The notes: generated from the sequence alone by a model not told the origin. Shown: positions 1 through 7,929, counted from the stretch's first letter. The stretch: 35,790 nt of DNA from Alphaproteobacteria bacterium (GCA_025361185.1 JANYAR010000099.1:1-35790), one strand, 5' to 3'. Program-made: numbers and translations.

Positions 1-164
1 GGATGAAGGCTTCGCGTTGTGAACATTTGCGTTCGTAATTGTCATTGAGCACCGGAACAATTAGGAAACCGATACCCGCATCGATACCCGCTTTTTACGC
101 GGATGCCAACGAGTTTTGGCGAACAACTGCGATCAAGAAAATGCAAGAAGTGCTTGATTTATCG

Positions 165-206
165 GAACTTCTGAACAAGTGCGAACAAAAGCGAACGACC
201 GCGAAT
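165..206 (+). repeat. Phased 10-bp GAAC direct repeats
   Basis: GAAC occurs at 173, 183 and 193, followed by GAAT at 203, giving a strict 10-bp period of the form GAACnnnnGC. A further GAAC lies at 165. The pattern also echoes at 121 (GAAC, then GATC at 131) and at 21 (GAAC, then GTTC at 31). A 10-bp period puts each copy on the same face of the helix, which would suit cooperative protein binding. It could also be chance in a short AT-richer stretch. No regulator is identified. Confidence 0.4.
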
Positions 207-256
207 GCTAATTACGATTATCGATCAGCAGAAGCACGCGGAGCTGACCTTCAAGA

Positions 257-348
257 GGGCCTGTTGGAAGGCCCCGGTTATAGCCGAAATTTGCTGCGGC
301 TGCACAAGGTGAGGCGTTTGGGCGCCGCACCTTATATTTGGGTGCGGC
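257..348 (+). promoter_or_regulatory. Consecutive hairpins, two mutually exclusive
   Basis: Three stems can be drawn. The first pairs GGGCCT (257-262) with AGGCCC (269-274). The second pairs AAGGTG (306-311) with CACCTT (328-333) and is followed by a T/A-rich run. The third pairs GCCGCACC (324-331) with GGTGCGGC (341-348). The second and third share bases 328-331, so they cannot form together. This is the geometry of an attenuator or of a structured 5' leader before the gene at 389. No known RNA family is recognised. Confidence 0.35.
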
Positions 349-388
349 CCCATGCTAGGAATCCGCCCATAATTATAAAAACCGGGGC

Positions 389-691
389 GTGGGAATGGAT
401 TTTCGGCTTTGCGGCCTGTGCGTGGCGCTGATTGTGGCAACTGCGCCGGCATTTGCGGTGGAACAGTTCGAAACCCGGCTTTCGCCGTCGCCCCTGACCG
501 ACGGCACCCGCATCAACATCACCGGCGAGGGCAAGGCCGAGGCCAGCCTGGACGGCAGGAAGCTCAGCGTCGCGGTGGCATCGGGCCTTGGCGGCGGCAG
601 CCCGGTGGGCAAGCCCACCACCTTGATGCCGGGCGTTCATCATCCCAACAATGGCAATGCGATTTTCGTTTTCGCGCTGCCTGATAACTAA
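389..691 (+). CDS. Small exported CHRD-like protein
   Basis: This predicted protein has about 100 residues with an N-terminal signal peptide (hydrophobic segment about residues 6-20, ending at an AFA-type cleavage site near residue 23). The start is GTG at 389 or ATG at 395; neither has a strong ribosome binding site. The mature part (ETRLSPSP near the start, then a GEGKAEASLDG-like strand and a short hydrophobic strand ending near SGLGGG) resembles the first half of a CHRD domain, a beta-sandwich domain of about 120 residues found in secreted bacterial proteins. The second half does not follow the family and lacks the usual AHIH-type motif, so this is a short or divergent member. It lies 27 bp upstream of the first lactonase and probably shares its transcript. 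Its function is unknown. Confidence 0.55.
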   Translation: MGMDFRLCGLCVALIVATAPAFAVEQFETRLSPSPLTDGTRINITGEGKAEASLDGRKLSVAVASGLGGGSPVGKPTTLMPGVHHPNNGNAIFVFALPDN

Positions 692-718
692 ATTGGCAAT
701 TTAACCAGGAGACAAGCC

Positions 719-1909
719 ATGAAGTTTCTTCGTACGACCGTCGCGGTTGCCGCGATTGCAGCCGCGCTGGGCTCAGCAACCGCCGCGCAGGCCGCGCGCG
801 CCTATATCGGCACCTACACGCCCAATCTGGCGGACCCCAAGGCTTACGCCAATGGTCATGGCGAAGGCATTTATCTGGTGAATGTTGATGATGCGACCGG
901 CGTGCCTTCGGGCTTGAAGTTGGTGGCCAAGGACCAGTCGCCGTCCTGGTTCACCCTGTCGGCCGATCACAAGTTTCTCTACGCGGTAAATGAGATCAAC
1001 ACTTATGGTGCCAACAAGAGCGGTTCGATCACCGCCTATGCGGTGGATGGCGCCAGCGGCGCGCTCAAGAAACTCAATACGGTGGATTCCGGCGGCGCCA
1101 TTCCCTGCTTCATCGTGCCCGACCCTTCCGGCAAGTTCCTGCTGACCGCCAACTATACCGGCGGCAGCTATTCGGTGACCCGCCTCAAGCCTGATGGCAG
1201 CCTGGGCGAGACTACGGACATCGTGAAACCGTCGGGTCCGATGAGCGTCTATCAAGCCGCCGACCGGCCGCCTGGCATGTTCGGCAGCAAGGAGCCGCAC
1301 GGTAGCCGCGGCCACATGATCCTGCCCGATCCATCCGGCCAGTTTGTGGTGGGCGCCGATGCCGGGCGCGACCAGATCTTTGTCTGGAAGTTGGATACCA
1401 ATAGCGGAAAGCTGAACCAGGTCTCGGTAACCAAGTCGGTGCCGGGCTCGGGCCCGCGCCATTTCAGGTTCTCGCCGGACGGCAAGACGCTCTATTTTCT
1501 GCACGAACAGAATTCGCGCATCCAGGTTTACGGTTTCGCCGATGGCAAGCTTACCGCCAAGGGCGCATCGGTTTCGACCTTGCCGGACGGGTTCCAGGGC
1601 GGCAACACCACTTCGGAACTGCTGATCGACAAGGCGGGCAAGCATCTCTATGCCGCCAACCGCAATCATGACTCCATCGCGACGTTCGCGATTGCGGCGG
1701 ACGGCAGCATCAAGCGCCTCGCCAATACCCATACCGAAGGCACCATCCCGCGCACTCTGGCCTTTGATCCGAGCGGCAAATACTTTTATTCGCTGAACCA
1801 GGGCGGGGACAATCTGGTCACCTTCCGCTTGGATGCGAACGGCGTGCCGAAATTTACGGGCAAGTTCCTGGCCGTCGGCGCTCCGGCGGCGATGGTGTTC
1901 CTCCCCTAA
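719..1909 (+). CDS. Exported lactonase-family beta-propeller protein (copy 1)
   Basis: This 396-residue protein has a cleavable signal peptide (about residues 1-25, ending AQA) and a seven-bladed propeller of the 6-phosphogluconolactonase / YbhE type (Lactonase family). Typical markers are AYIGTYT at the start of the mature chain, a GIYLVNVDDATG strand, DPSGKFLLTANY, HGSRGHMILPDPSGQF, GPRHFRFSPDGK and the closing AFDPSGKYFYSLNQGGDN. Its length is normal for the family. Because it is exported it is unlikely to act on cytoplasmic 6-phosphogluconolactone; some other lactone or sugar acid in the periplasm is more plausible. The ATG is preceded by AGGAG at proper spacing. It is followed after 11 bp by a close paralogue. 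The substrate is not known. Confidence 0.85.
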   Translation: MKFLRTTVAVAAIAAALGSATAAQAARAYIGTYTPNLADPKAYANGHGEGIYLVNVDDATGVPSGLKLVAKDQSPSWFTLSADHKFLYAVNEINTYGANKSGSITAYAVDGASGALKKLNTVDSGGAIPCFIVPDPSGKFLLTANYTGGSYSVTRLKPDGSLGETTDIVKPSGPMSVYQAADRPPGMFGSKEPHGSRGHMILPDPSGQFVVGADAGRDQIFVWKLDTNSGKLNQVSVTKSVPGSGPRHFRFSPDGKTLYFLHEQNSRIQVYGFADGKLTAKGASVSTLPDGFQGGNTTSELLIDKAGKHLYAANRNHDSIATFAIAADGSIKRLANTHTEGTIPRTLAFDPSGKYFYSLNQGGDNLVTFRLDANGVPKFTGKFLAVGAPAAMVFLP

Positions 1910-1920
1910 GGAAGGTATTC

Positions 1921-3105
1921 ATGCGCAATAGAAAAATTCTCACCGCTGCCGCGGCGCTTGCCGCGGTGCTGGCGACTGCCGGCGCCGCGCAGGCGGGTCG
2001 CGCCTATATCGGGACCTATACGCCCGAGCCCACCGCGCGCGGCGACAATCACGGCGAGGGCATCTATCTGGTGGACATAGACGATGCCAACGGGGCTGCG
2101 TCCAATCCCAGGCTGGTCGCCAAAATGCTGTCGCCGGCCTGGATGGCGTTCTCCGCCGATCACAAATTTCTTTATGCCAATAGCGAAATTCTGGACTATG
2201 GCCCGGACAAGACGGGTTCGGTCACGGCCTTTGCCGTGGATGGCGCCAGCGGCGCGCTGAGGCCGCTCAACACCGTCAGTTCGGCCAGCGCGGGGCCCGC
2301 CTATATCGCCATGCATCCTTCGGGAAAATTCGTGCTGGTGGCGAATTATGCCGGCGGCAGTTTCGCGGTGATCCGCGTGAACCCGGACGGCAGTCTGGGC
2401 GAGACCAGCGATGTGGTGAAGCCGGATGGGCCGCTTTCCTCCGCCACCGCCGGCGACAGCCAGCCCGGCCAGTTTGCCGGCAGCGACCATCGCGGCAGCC
2501 ATGGCCATATGATCGGCACCGATCCGTCGGGGCAGTATGTCATCGGCGACGATGCCGGCCGCGATCAGATCTTCGTTTGGAAATTGGATCAATCCAGCGG
2601 CAAGCTGCAACAGGTCTCGGTCACCAAGGTGCTGCCGGGCGCCGCGCCGCGCCACTTCGTCTTCAGTCCCAATGGCAAGATGATGTACCAGCTGCAGGAA
2701 CAGGATTCCCGCCTGCAGGCCTATGATTTCAAGGACGGCAAGCTGACGGCGCACGGCTCCAGCATCTTCACCCCGCCGGATGGCTATCAGGGCAGCAACA
2801 CCACTTCCGAACTCCTGATCGACAAGGCGGGAAAGCATCTTTATGCCGCCAACCGCTCCCAGGATTCCATCGCGACGATCGCGGTCAGCGCCGATGGCGG
2901 CATCACCCGCACCGCCAACAGCCATACCGGGGGCTCAACGCCGCGCAGCCTGACCCTCGATCCCACCGGCAAGTTTCTCTATTCGCTGAACCAGCGCGCC
3001 GACAATGTCGTCACTTTTCGCATTGGCGCGGGCGGAGTACCGCAATACATCAACAAGGTCCTGGCCGTGGGTAGCCCTGCGGTGATGGTATTCCTACCCC
3101 ACTAA
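1921..3105 (+). CDS. Exported lactonase-family beta-propeller protein (copy 2)
   Basis: This 394-residue protein is a tandem paralogue of the gene before it. It has the same architecture: a signal peptide of about 25 residues, then the propeller beginning GRAYIGTYTPE. The two proteins align over their whole length, and NTTSELLIDKAGKHLYAANR is identical in both. The main difference is near residues 30-45, where the loop after AYIGTYT is shorter here. The gene starts 11 bp after copy 1 with AAGGAAGG just upstream, so the two are surely co-transcribed. The pair suggests gene duplication with possible substrate specialisation. Whether either is an active lactonase cannot be told from sequence, since this family includes members with binding or unknown roles. 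Confidence 0.85.
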   Translation: MRNRKILTAAAALAAVLATAGAAQAGRAYIGTYTPEPTARGDNHGEGIYLVDIDDANGAASNPRLVAKMLSPAWMAFSADHKFLYANSEILDYGPDKTGSVTAFAVDGASGALRPLNTVSSASAGPAYIAMHPSGKFVLVANYAGGSFAVIRVNPDGSLGETSDVVKPDGPLSSATAGDSQPGQFAGSDHRGSHGHMIGTDPSGQYVIGDDAGRDQIFVWKLDQSSGKLQQVSVTKVLPGAAPRHFVFSPNGKMMYQLQEQDSRLQAYDFKDGKLTAHGSSIFTPPDGYQGSNTTSELLIDKAGKHLYAANRSQDSIATIAVSADGGITRTANSHTGGSTPRSLTLDPTGKFLYSLNQRADNVVTFRIGAGGVPQYINKVLAVGSPAVMVFLPH

Positions 3106-3116
3106 GGAGCATCCCT

Positions 3117-4055
3117 ATGGACAAAAGACAGTTCCTCACCGCCGCCGCGGCGCTGGCCGCGACGCCGGCGTTTGGGCAGGCGCAGACCAAGAAGCCCGGC
3201 ACTGACGATCTGGGCCGCACCGCCGCCAGCATGAAGGCCAAGGTCATTTCCCGCCGCAAGGCCAAGACCACGGAGCTGTTCCTCACACCGCCCTGCTGGC
3301 CCAATGCCATCACCGCCGATCCGCAAGGACGCGGTTTCTGGGTGCAGCAGCAGCGCCATGACCGGGGACCGGAAACTGCCTGGCTGCTCGACCGCAAGGG
3401 CAAGGTGCTGCACAGCGTGGTGACCAAGTGCGAGGACTGCAGCGGCATGGCGGTGGGCAACGGCTTTGTGTGGAGCGGCGCCAACGGCGCCTCGGTGCAC
3501 AATCCGCCCGATCCGCCGGTCGAGGGCGTATTTCAGACCGACATGAACGGCAAAACCGTCAGCCAGCGCCAGATCCCGTTCGGGCCCAAAAACAATGGCG
3601 GCTCCTGCCACGGTCTGGCCTGGGAGAATGTCGATGGCGGCCGGTTGTGGATTCAGTCCAACCGGCTGGAGGCGCTGGTGCGGATGAACCCCGTGACCTG
3701 GGAATGCGACTATCAGTTTCCCGCCGCCCGTGTCGACCGGCTGCACGGCATCGAAGTGGAAGGCGGCTTCATCTGGCAGGTCTATGGCACCCAGAATCCC
3801 AAGATGCCCGGTTATGAGGGCTATACGCCGGGCCTGATCAAATACGACATCAAGTCGGGCGAGCCGGTCCTGTTTATCGATTTCGTGCCGGGTTCCTGCG
3901 ACATGCATGATGTCTGTGTGTTGGATGGTCAGCTCTATGGCGTGGATGCGGGCGAGCATCCGGGTTGGCCGATCAACGAGAAATATGCACGTCCGGGTTT
4001 TCCGGAGCTCAACAGCCCCAGCGGCGGTTATATTTTCAAGATCGACCTGATTTGA
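3117..4055 (+). CDS. Exported SMP-30/propeller-like protein
   Basis: This 312-residue protein has an N-terminal export signal (DKRQFLTAAAALAATPAFG; the KR-x-FL pattern is Tat-like). The remainder has repeated strand-turn units typical of a beta-propeller of the SMP-30/gluconolactonase or Vgb type: PNAITADPQGRGFWV, GMAVGNGFVWSG, SCHGLAWENVDGGRLW, LHGIEVEGGFIWQVYG and MHDVCVLDGQLYGVDAGEHPGW. It also carries several cysteines (for example CEDC at about residues 104-107) that could form disulfides in the periplasm. It starts 11 bp after the second lactonase, in the same operon. I cannot assign an enzyme activity. Its position suggests a role with the same substrate as its neighbours. Confidence 0.65.
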   Translation: MDKRQFLTAAAALAATPAFGQAQTKKPGTDDLGRTAASMKAKVISRRKAKTTELFLTPPCWPNAITADPQGRGFWVQQQRHDRGPETAWLLDRKGKVLHSVVTKCEDCSGMAVGNGFVWSGANGASVHNPPDPPVEGVFQTDMNGKTVSQRQIPFGPKNNGGSCHGLAWENVDGGRLWIQSNRLEALVRMNPVTWECDYQFPAARVDRLHGIEVEGGFIWQVYGTQNPKMPGYEGYTPGLIKYDIKSGEPVLFIDFVPGSCDMHDVCVLDGQLYGVDAGEHPGWPINEKYARPGFPELNSPSGGYIFKIDLI

Positions 4056-4144
4056 CAGTTATTGCAGTGCGTTAAGTGTTGCCGGGGCTGTGGCGGCCCC
4101 GCCATACTCGCGCGACGATATGACGATATAAAGGGGAGCAGGGG

Positions 4145-5380
4145 ATGGCGCTGAATTCACTCAAGGGATGGACGAAGACAGCCAAGCATACCGTCGCGGC
4201 GAGCTATCTCTCCTGGACCTTGGACGCCTATGACTTCTTTCTTCTGACGTTCGTGTTCAAGGACATCGCCGCCCAGTTCGGCACCTCCATCACCAAGGTG
4301 ACGGTGGCGGTGATGCTGACTTTGGCTTGCCGGCCGATCGGTGCCTTTATCTTCGGCCGCCTGGCGGACCATTTTGGCCGCCGGCCCATCCTGATGCTGG
4401 ATATCGCCTGTTATTCGGTGCTCAGCTTCCTGATCGCTTTTACCCCCAACATCTGGGCGTTTTATGTCGCCTGCGCCTGTTTCGGCGTGGCGATGGGCGG
4501 GGTGTGGGGCATCTGCGCCTCGCTCTCGATGGAGACGATCAAGCCCGCCGCGCGCGGCCTTGTTTCCGGCATTCTCCAGTCAGGCTATCCCAGCGGCTTT
4601 TTGATTTCGTCGCTGGTGTTCGGCTTTCTTTATACCAGCATCGGCTGGCGCGGCATGTTCATGGTCGGCGTCATCCCCGCGGCACTGCTGATCCTCTACA
4701 TCTATATCTGTGTGCCGGAGTCGCCGCATTTCAATCCGGCGCATGCGCGCTCCAAGTCCGCCTCGACCTGGAGCATTCTCAGCAAGCATTGGAAGATCGC
4801 GCTTTATTCCATCATTCTGATGACCGGCTACAATTTCTTCAGCCACGGCACCCAGGATCTCTACGCTACGTTCCTCAGGGTGCAGCACGGCTTCAATCCG
4901 CCCACGGTCAAGAATGTTCTGGTGATCGCCAATATCGGCGCCATCATCGGCGGGCTGTTCTTCGGCAATTTCAGCCAGACTTTCGGCCGGCGCAGGACGG
5001 TGATCCTGGTCACGTTGATGGCGCTGCCGGTGATCTATTTCTGGGCCTATGCGGCGACACCGGTGGCGCTGGCGCTGGGCGCCTTCCTGATGCAGGTCTG
5101 TGTTCAGGGCGCCTGGGGCGTGGTGCCGGCCCATCTCAATGAATTGTCGCCCGCCGCCGCGCGCGGCACTTTCCCCGGCACCTGTTACCAGCTGGGCAAC
5201 CTGATCGCGGCCATCAACCTGCCGCTGCAATCTTCCATCGCGGAGTCGATGGGCGGCAATTACAGTATCGCGCTGGCGATCATCGCCACCTGTGCCGCGC
5301 TCTTGATCGCCACCCTGATGTGGCTGGGGCCGGAAGCGCACAATGTCGACATGGGGCGCGCCGCTCCGGTTTCGGAATAA
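4145..5380 (+). CDS. MFS transporter (sialate/carboxylate:H+ symporter type)
   Basis: This 411-residue inner-membrane protein has about 12 predicted membrane helices. The first helix carries LSWTLDAYDFF, the D-x-YD signature of the metabolite:H+, sialate and aromatic-acid:H+ symporter groups. The loop between helices 2 and 3 has the MFS motif A form GRLADHFGRRP, and VPESPHF closes the N-terminal half. These groups import organic acids, sialic acid, lactate or aromatic acids with protons. A short gap of 89 bp with a GGGGC/GCCCC hairpin (4084-4100) separates it from the preceding gene. A purine-rich binding site (AGGGGAGCAGGGG) lies before the ATG. As the only obvious permease of the cluster it probably takes up the product of the exported enzymes. 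Confidence 0.85.
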   Translation: MALNSLKGWTKTAKHTVAASYLSWTLDAYDFFLLTFVFKDIAAQFGTSITKVTVAVMLTLACRPIGAFIFGRLADHFGRRPILMLDIACYSVLSFLIAFTPNIWAFYVACACFGVAMGGVWGICASLSMETIKPAARGLVSGILQSGYPSGFLISSLVFGFLYTSIGWRGMFMVGVIPAALLILYIYICVPESPHFNPAHARSKSASTWSILSKHWKIALYSIILMTGYNFFSHGTQDLYATFLRVQHGFNPPTVKNVLVIANIGAIIGGLFFGNFSQTFGRRRTVILVTLMALPVIYFWAYAATPVALALGAFLMQVCVQGAWGVVPAHLNELSPAAARGTFPGTCYQLGNLIAAINLPLQSSIAESMGGNYSIALAIIATCAALLIATLMWLGPEAHNVDMGRAAPVSE

Positions 5381-5412
5381 GTTTCGGAATATTAAAATAG
5401 GGGAAGAAGACG

Positions 5413-6177
5413 ATGCGAAAATTCCTGTTGGGTGCGGCGTTTGTGATGCTGGCCACGCCCGCGATGGCGCAAAGCGCCACGACGATCAAGGTCATCACCC
5501 CGGCGGTCACCGCCAATGCCGGCTTGCGCGACCTGGCGATGGGCTTTGAGAAGGAAATGGGCATCAAGGTCGAAATCCAGACCCTGAACATGGCCAAGAT
5601 GGTGGACGAGCTGAAAGGCGGCACTCCGCCGGCCGACATTGTGTTTCTGCCCTATGCGCTGATGGATCAGGCGCAGACCGACAAGAATGTCGCCGCCGGA
5701 AGCCGCATCAACATCGGGCGGGTGCGCATAGGGCTGGCGATCCACAAGGGCGATCCGGCGCCGGATATCTCCACGGTCGATAAGCTGGCCGCCGTGCTGA
5801 AGGCGTCCGATGGCGTGATGTATTCCGATCCCACCAGCGGCAGCATGGAAGCCCGCATCATCGACGGCATGTTGAATGCGCATCCCGAATTCGCCGGGGT
5901 CAAGCGCAAGATCAGCAAGAATGGCGAAGGCGGCCAGGCGGTGGCGCGCGGCGAGGGCCAGATGGCGCTGCAGCTGATCTGCGAGATCGTCAACCATCCC
6001 GATGCGCTGACCAATGTTGGACCGGTGCCCGATTCCCTGGGCGCCTATATCGATTCCGCCGCGGCGGTGTCGGCGCGCTCGGCCCATCCCAAGGAAGCGG
6101 CGCAGTTCCTGAAATACGCCACCCAGGCGGGAACCTATTCGCTGTGGCTGGGCAAGGGCCTGGAGCGGGCGAAATAG
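5413..6177 (+). CDS. Orphan ModA-like periplasmic substrate-binding protein
   Basis: This 254-residue protein has a clear signal peptide (MRKFLLGAAFVMLATPAMAQ) and the fold of the molybdate/sulfate-type extracellular binding proteins (SBP_bac_11 group). Markers are KVITPAVTANAGLRDLAMGFEKEMGIKVEI, then PPADIVFLPYALMDQ, the hinge region GRVRIGLAIHKGD, and the C-terminal SAHPKEAAQFLKY. True ModA proteins lie beside modB and modC; here no ABC permease or ATPase is near. The neighbours are an MFS transporter upstream (32 bp) and an amidohydrolase 2 bp downstream. It is therefore more likely to bind an organic anion or act as an accessory protein of the cluster than to be a molybdate protein. The ligand is unknown. 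Confidence 0.75.
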   Translation: MRKFLLGAAFVMLATPAMAQSATTIKVITPAVTANAGLRDLAMGFEKEMGIKVEIQTLNMAKMVDELKGGTPPADIVFLPYALMDQAQTDKNVAAGSRINIGRVRIGLAIHKGDPAPDISTVDKLAAVLKASDGVMYSDPTSGSMEARIIDGMLNAHPEFAGVKRKISKNGEGGQAVARGEGQMALQLICEIVNHPDALTNVGPVPDSLGAYIDSAAAVSARSAHPKEAAQFLKYATQAGTYSLWLGKGLERAK

Positions 6178-6179
6178 GC

Positions 6180-7133
6180 ATGCAACGCAGAGATTTTCTT
6201 GCAGGGAGCGCCGCAGCCGCGGTGACCACGACCATGGCAGAGGCGCAATCGCTGGCTGACATTCCGATCATCGACACCCATGTCCATCTGTTCGACTCCC
6301 GCCGGCCGCAGGGCGTGCCTTATGCCGGCTCCCCGGAATGGGCCAAGGAGCATAATGGCGTGGCATTGCCCGCTACCTATCGTGCCTTCGCCGAGCCGCT
6401 GAACATTGTCGGCGCCATCGAGCTGGAAGCCAGTCCCTGGGTCGAGGACAATCTGTGGGTGCTGGAGCAGATGGAAACCGACACTATGTTCGTCGGCACA
6501 GTGGGCGATCTGGAGCCGGAAAAGCCGGATTTTGTCGAGCTCTACAACCGCTTCCGCAAGAATCCGATGTTCCTGGGGATACGCTGCGGCAAGATCTGGG
6601 GCCGCGATGTCACCAAGCAGGTCGATGATGCCAAATTCATCGATGGGCTGCGGCGTGTGGCCGATGCCGATCAGGTGATGGACACCGCCAATCCCGACAT
6701 CGAGCTGATGCAGGCGATGGTGAAGATCAATGACAAAATCCCTTCATTGCGGATCATGCTGGACCACCTGCCGTCCTTCGATCCCACCCCCGCTCAGCAG
6801 GCGGCTTATGACGCGGTGCTGAAGGAAATCCATGGCCGCCCGAACATCTGGGCCAAGCTGTCGGAGATCGACCATCGCACCAAGAAGGAGAGGGGCTTGG
6901 CCGCGCACAAGGCGCGGCTGGACCAGCTGATGGACACGTTCGGCGAGGACCGGGTGGTGTTCGGCAGCGACTGGCCCAACAGCTGGGGCACCGCCACCCC
7001 GGCCCAGATCGTGGATATCGCGCGCGCCTATTTCGCCACGCGGACACGCGCGGCGGCGGAGAAATATTTCTGGAAGAACTCGCTGGCTTTCTACAAATGG
7101 AAGAAGCGGGCAAAAAACCAGCCGCCGCTTTGA
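6180..7133 (+). CDS. Exported amidohydrolase (TIM-barrel lactonase family)
   Basis: This 317-residue protein belongs to the amidohydrolase 2 group (COG3618-like), which includes L-fuconolactonase, L-rhamnono-lactonase and 2-pyrone-4,6-dicarboxylate lactonase. The start at 6180 is 2 bp after the preceding stop and gives MQRRDFLAGSAAAAV, a Tat-type signal, so the enzyme is probably exported folded with its metal. The metal-binding HxH is H34/H36 in IIDTHVHLFD; later family markers are RIMLDHLPSF and VVFGSDWPNSWG, with the conserved Asp. The enzyme probably opens a lactone ring, fitting the two propeller lactonases of the same cluster. The in-frame ATG-like start further upstream (6144) lies inside the previous gene and would hide the signal peptide. 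Confidence 0.8.
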   Translation: MQRRDFLAGSAAAAVTTTMAEAQSLADIPIIDTHVHLFDSRRPQGVPYAGSPEWAKEHNGVALPATYRAFAEPLNIVGAIELEASPWVEDNLWVLEQMETDTMFVGTVGDLEPEKPDFVELYNRFRKNPMFLGIRCGKIWGRDVTKQVDDAKFIDGLRRVADADQVMDTANPDIELMQAMVKINDKIPSLRIMLDHLPSFDPTPAQQAAYDAVLKEIHGRPNIWAKLSEIDHRTKKERGLAAHKARLDQLMDTFGEDRVVFGSDWPNSWGTATPAQIVDIARAYFATRTRAAAEKYFWKNSLAFYKWKKRAKNQPPL

Positions 7134-7141
7134 GTGTAATT

Positions 7142-7254
7142 CCCGGCGAGCATCGTCATTGACGATGCGAGGGAAGGGGACCTAGGCTATTGACACTATT
7201 CAGGTTATGAAAGCCTGGATCCCCTTCCCTCGGCGCTGGCCGCGCCTCGCCGGG
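7142..7254. repeat. Large imperfect palindromic element
   Basis: The gap between the convergent amidohydrolase and peroxiredoxin genes is almost entirely one palindrome. The outer arms CCCGGCGAG (7142-7150) and CTCGCCGGG (7246-7254) pair perfectly. The inner arms GAGGGAAGGGGACCTAGGC (7169-7187) and its partner at 7213-7231 pair at 17 of 19 positions. A small palindrome (CATCGTCA/TGACGATG) lies in the left arm at 7151-7167. The right-hand side ends near the peroxiredoxin stop. It resembles the small dispersed palindromes common in alphaproteobacterial intergenic regions and may also serve as a two-way transcription stop. There is no T-run. Confidence 0.7.
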
Positions 7255-7272
7255 GATGACTTGCTTCGCAAG

Positions 7273-7929
7273 TCACTTCGGCTGCGCCGTCGTCCGCAGA
7301 TATGGCTTGTGCGTCTTGTAGCCGGGGAACAGCTTGGCGGCATCGTCATTGCTGACCGCGCCGGTGATGATCACATCGCCGCCCTGTTTCCAGTCCGCCG
7401 GAGTCGCCACCTTGTGCTTGGCGGTGAGCTGCATGGAATCGATCACCCGCAAAATCTCCGCGAAGTTGCGTCCCGTCGTCATGGGATAGACCAGCAGCAG
7501 CTTGATCTTCTTGTCGGGGCCGATGATGAAGACATTGCGCACCGTGGCATTGTCGGCCGGGGTGCGTCCTTCCGACGTGCCGGGCGCATCTGCCGGCAGC
7601 ATGCCGTAGAGTTTAGAAACCTTCAGGTCGGTATCGCCGATCATGGGAAAGTTCGGGCCCATGCCTTGGGTTTCCAGAATATCGGCGGCCCATTTGTCGT
7701 GATTGCCCACCGGGTCCACCGACAGGCCCAGCACCTTGACGCCGCGCTTGTCGAATTCCGGCTTGAGTTTGGCGACCGCGCCCAGTTCGGTGGTGCAGAC
7801 CGGGGTAAAATCCTTGGGGTGAGAGAAGAACAACACCCAATTGTCACTCGCCCAGTCATAGAAGTGCAGCTTGCCTTGCGTGGAGTCGGCGGTGAAATCG
7901 GGGGCGGTTTCGTTGATGGCCAGCGGCAT
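7273..7929 (-). CDS. 1-Cys peroxiredoxin (Prx6 family)
   Basis: This 218-residue cytoplasmic peroxidase reduces hydrogen peroxide and organic hydroperoxides. The catalytic PVCTTE motif holds the peroxidatic Cys45 with Thr42, and I see no other cysteine in the protein, so it is a 1-Cys enzyme needing an outside reductant. The PNFPMIGD, RNVFIIGPDKKIKL and PMTTGRN segments and the extended C-terminal part (TPADWKQGGDVII) are typical of the Prx6 subgroup. The length matches the family. AAGGAG lies just upstream of the ATG. The gene is divergent from the B12 uptake operon and convergent with the amidohydrolase. A 17-bp palindrome at 7981-7997 lies in its upstream region and could be an operator. 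Confidence 0.92.
   Translation of the reverse strand: MPLAINETAPDFTADSTQGKLHFYDWASDNWVLFFSHPKDFTPVCTTELGAVAKLKPEFDKRGVKVLGLSVDPVGNHDKWAADILETQGMGPNFPMIGDTDLKVSKLYGMLPADAPGTSEGRTPADNATVRNVFIIGPDKKIKLLLVYPMTTGRNFAEILRVIDSMQLTAKHKVATPADWKQGGDVIITGAVSNDDAAKLFPGYKTHKPYLRTTAQPK

Larger units (their letters stand above)
1..388. other. Leader stretch without a confident gene
   Basis: This stretch is less GC-rich than the rest of the window and I see no convincing protein gene in it. One frame stays open from a TTG at 39 to 431, but its translation has no family resemblance, no good ribosome binding site, and it runs into the signal-peptide region of the next gene in another frame. The stretch holds 10-bp-phased GAAC repeats (165-206), a hairpin at 257-274 and two mutually exclusive hairpins at 306-348. 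It may be the 5' region of the exported-protein cluster or the remnant of something upstream of the window. Confidence 0.5.

Noticed and set aside
21..34. GAAC-N6-GTTC resembling an alphaproteobacterial LexA box
   Set aside because: The spacing is 6 instead of 7, it is a single site, and no SOS-type gene follows.
39..431. 130-codon open frame on the plus strand starting at TTG
   Set aside because: It has a poor start, no family resemblance, and overlaps the signal-peptide gene at 389 in another frame. The phased repeats make its composition odd.
1906..2925. Long minus-strand frame opposite the second lactonase
   Set aside because: It mirrors the propeller repeats of the real gene and shows no start signal or recognisable domain. 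A similar shadow lies opposite copy 1.
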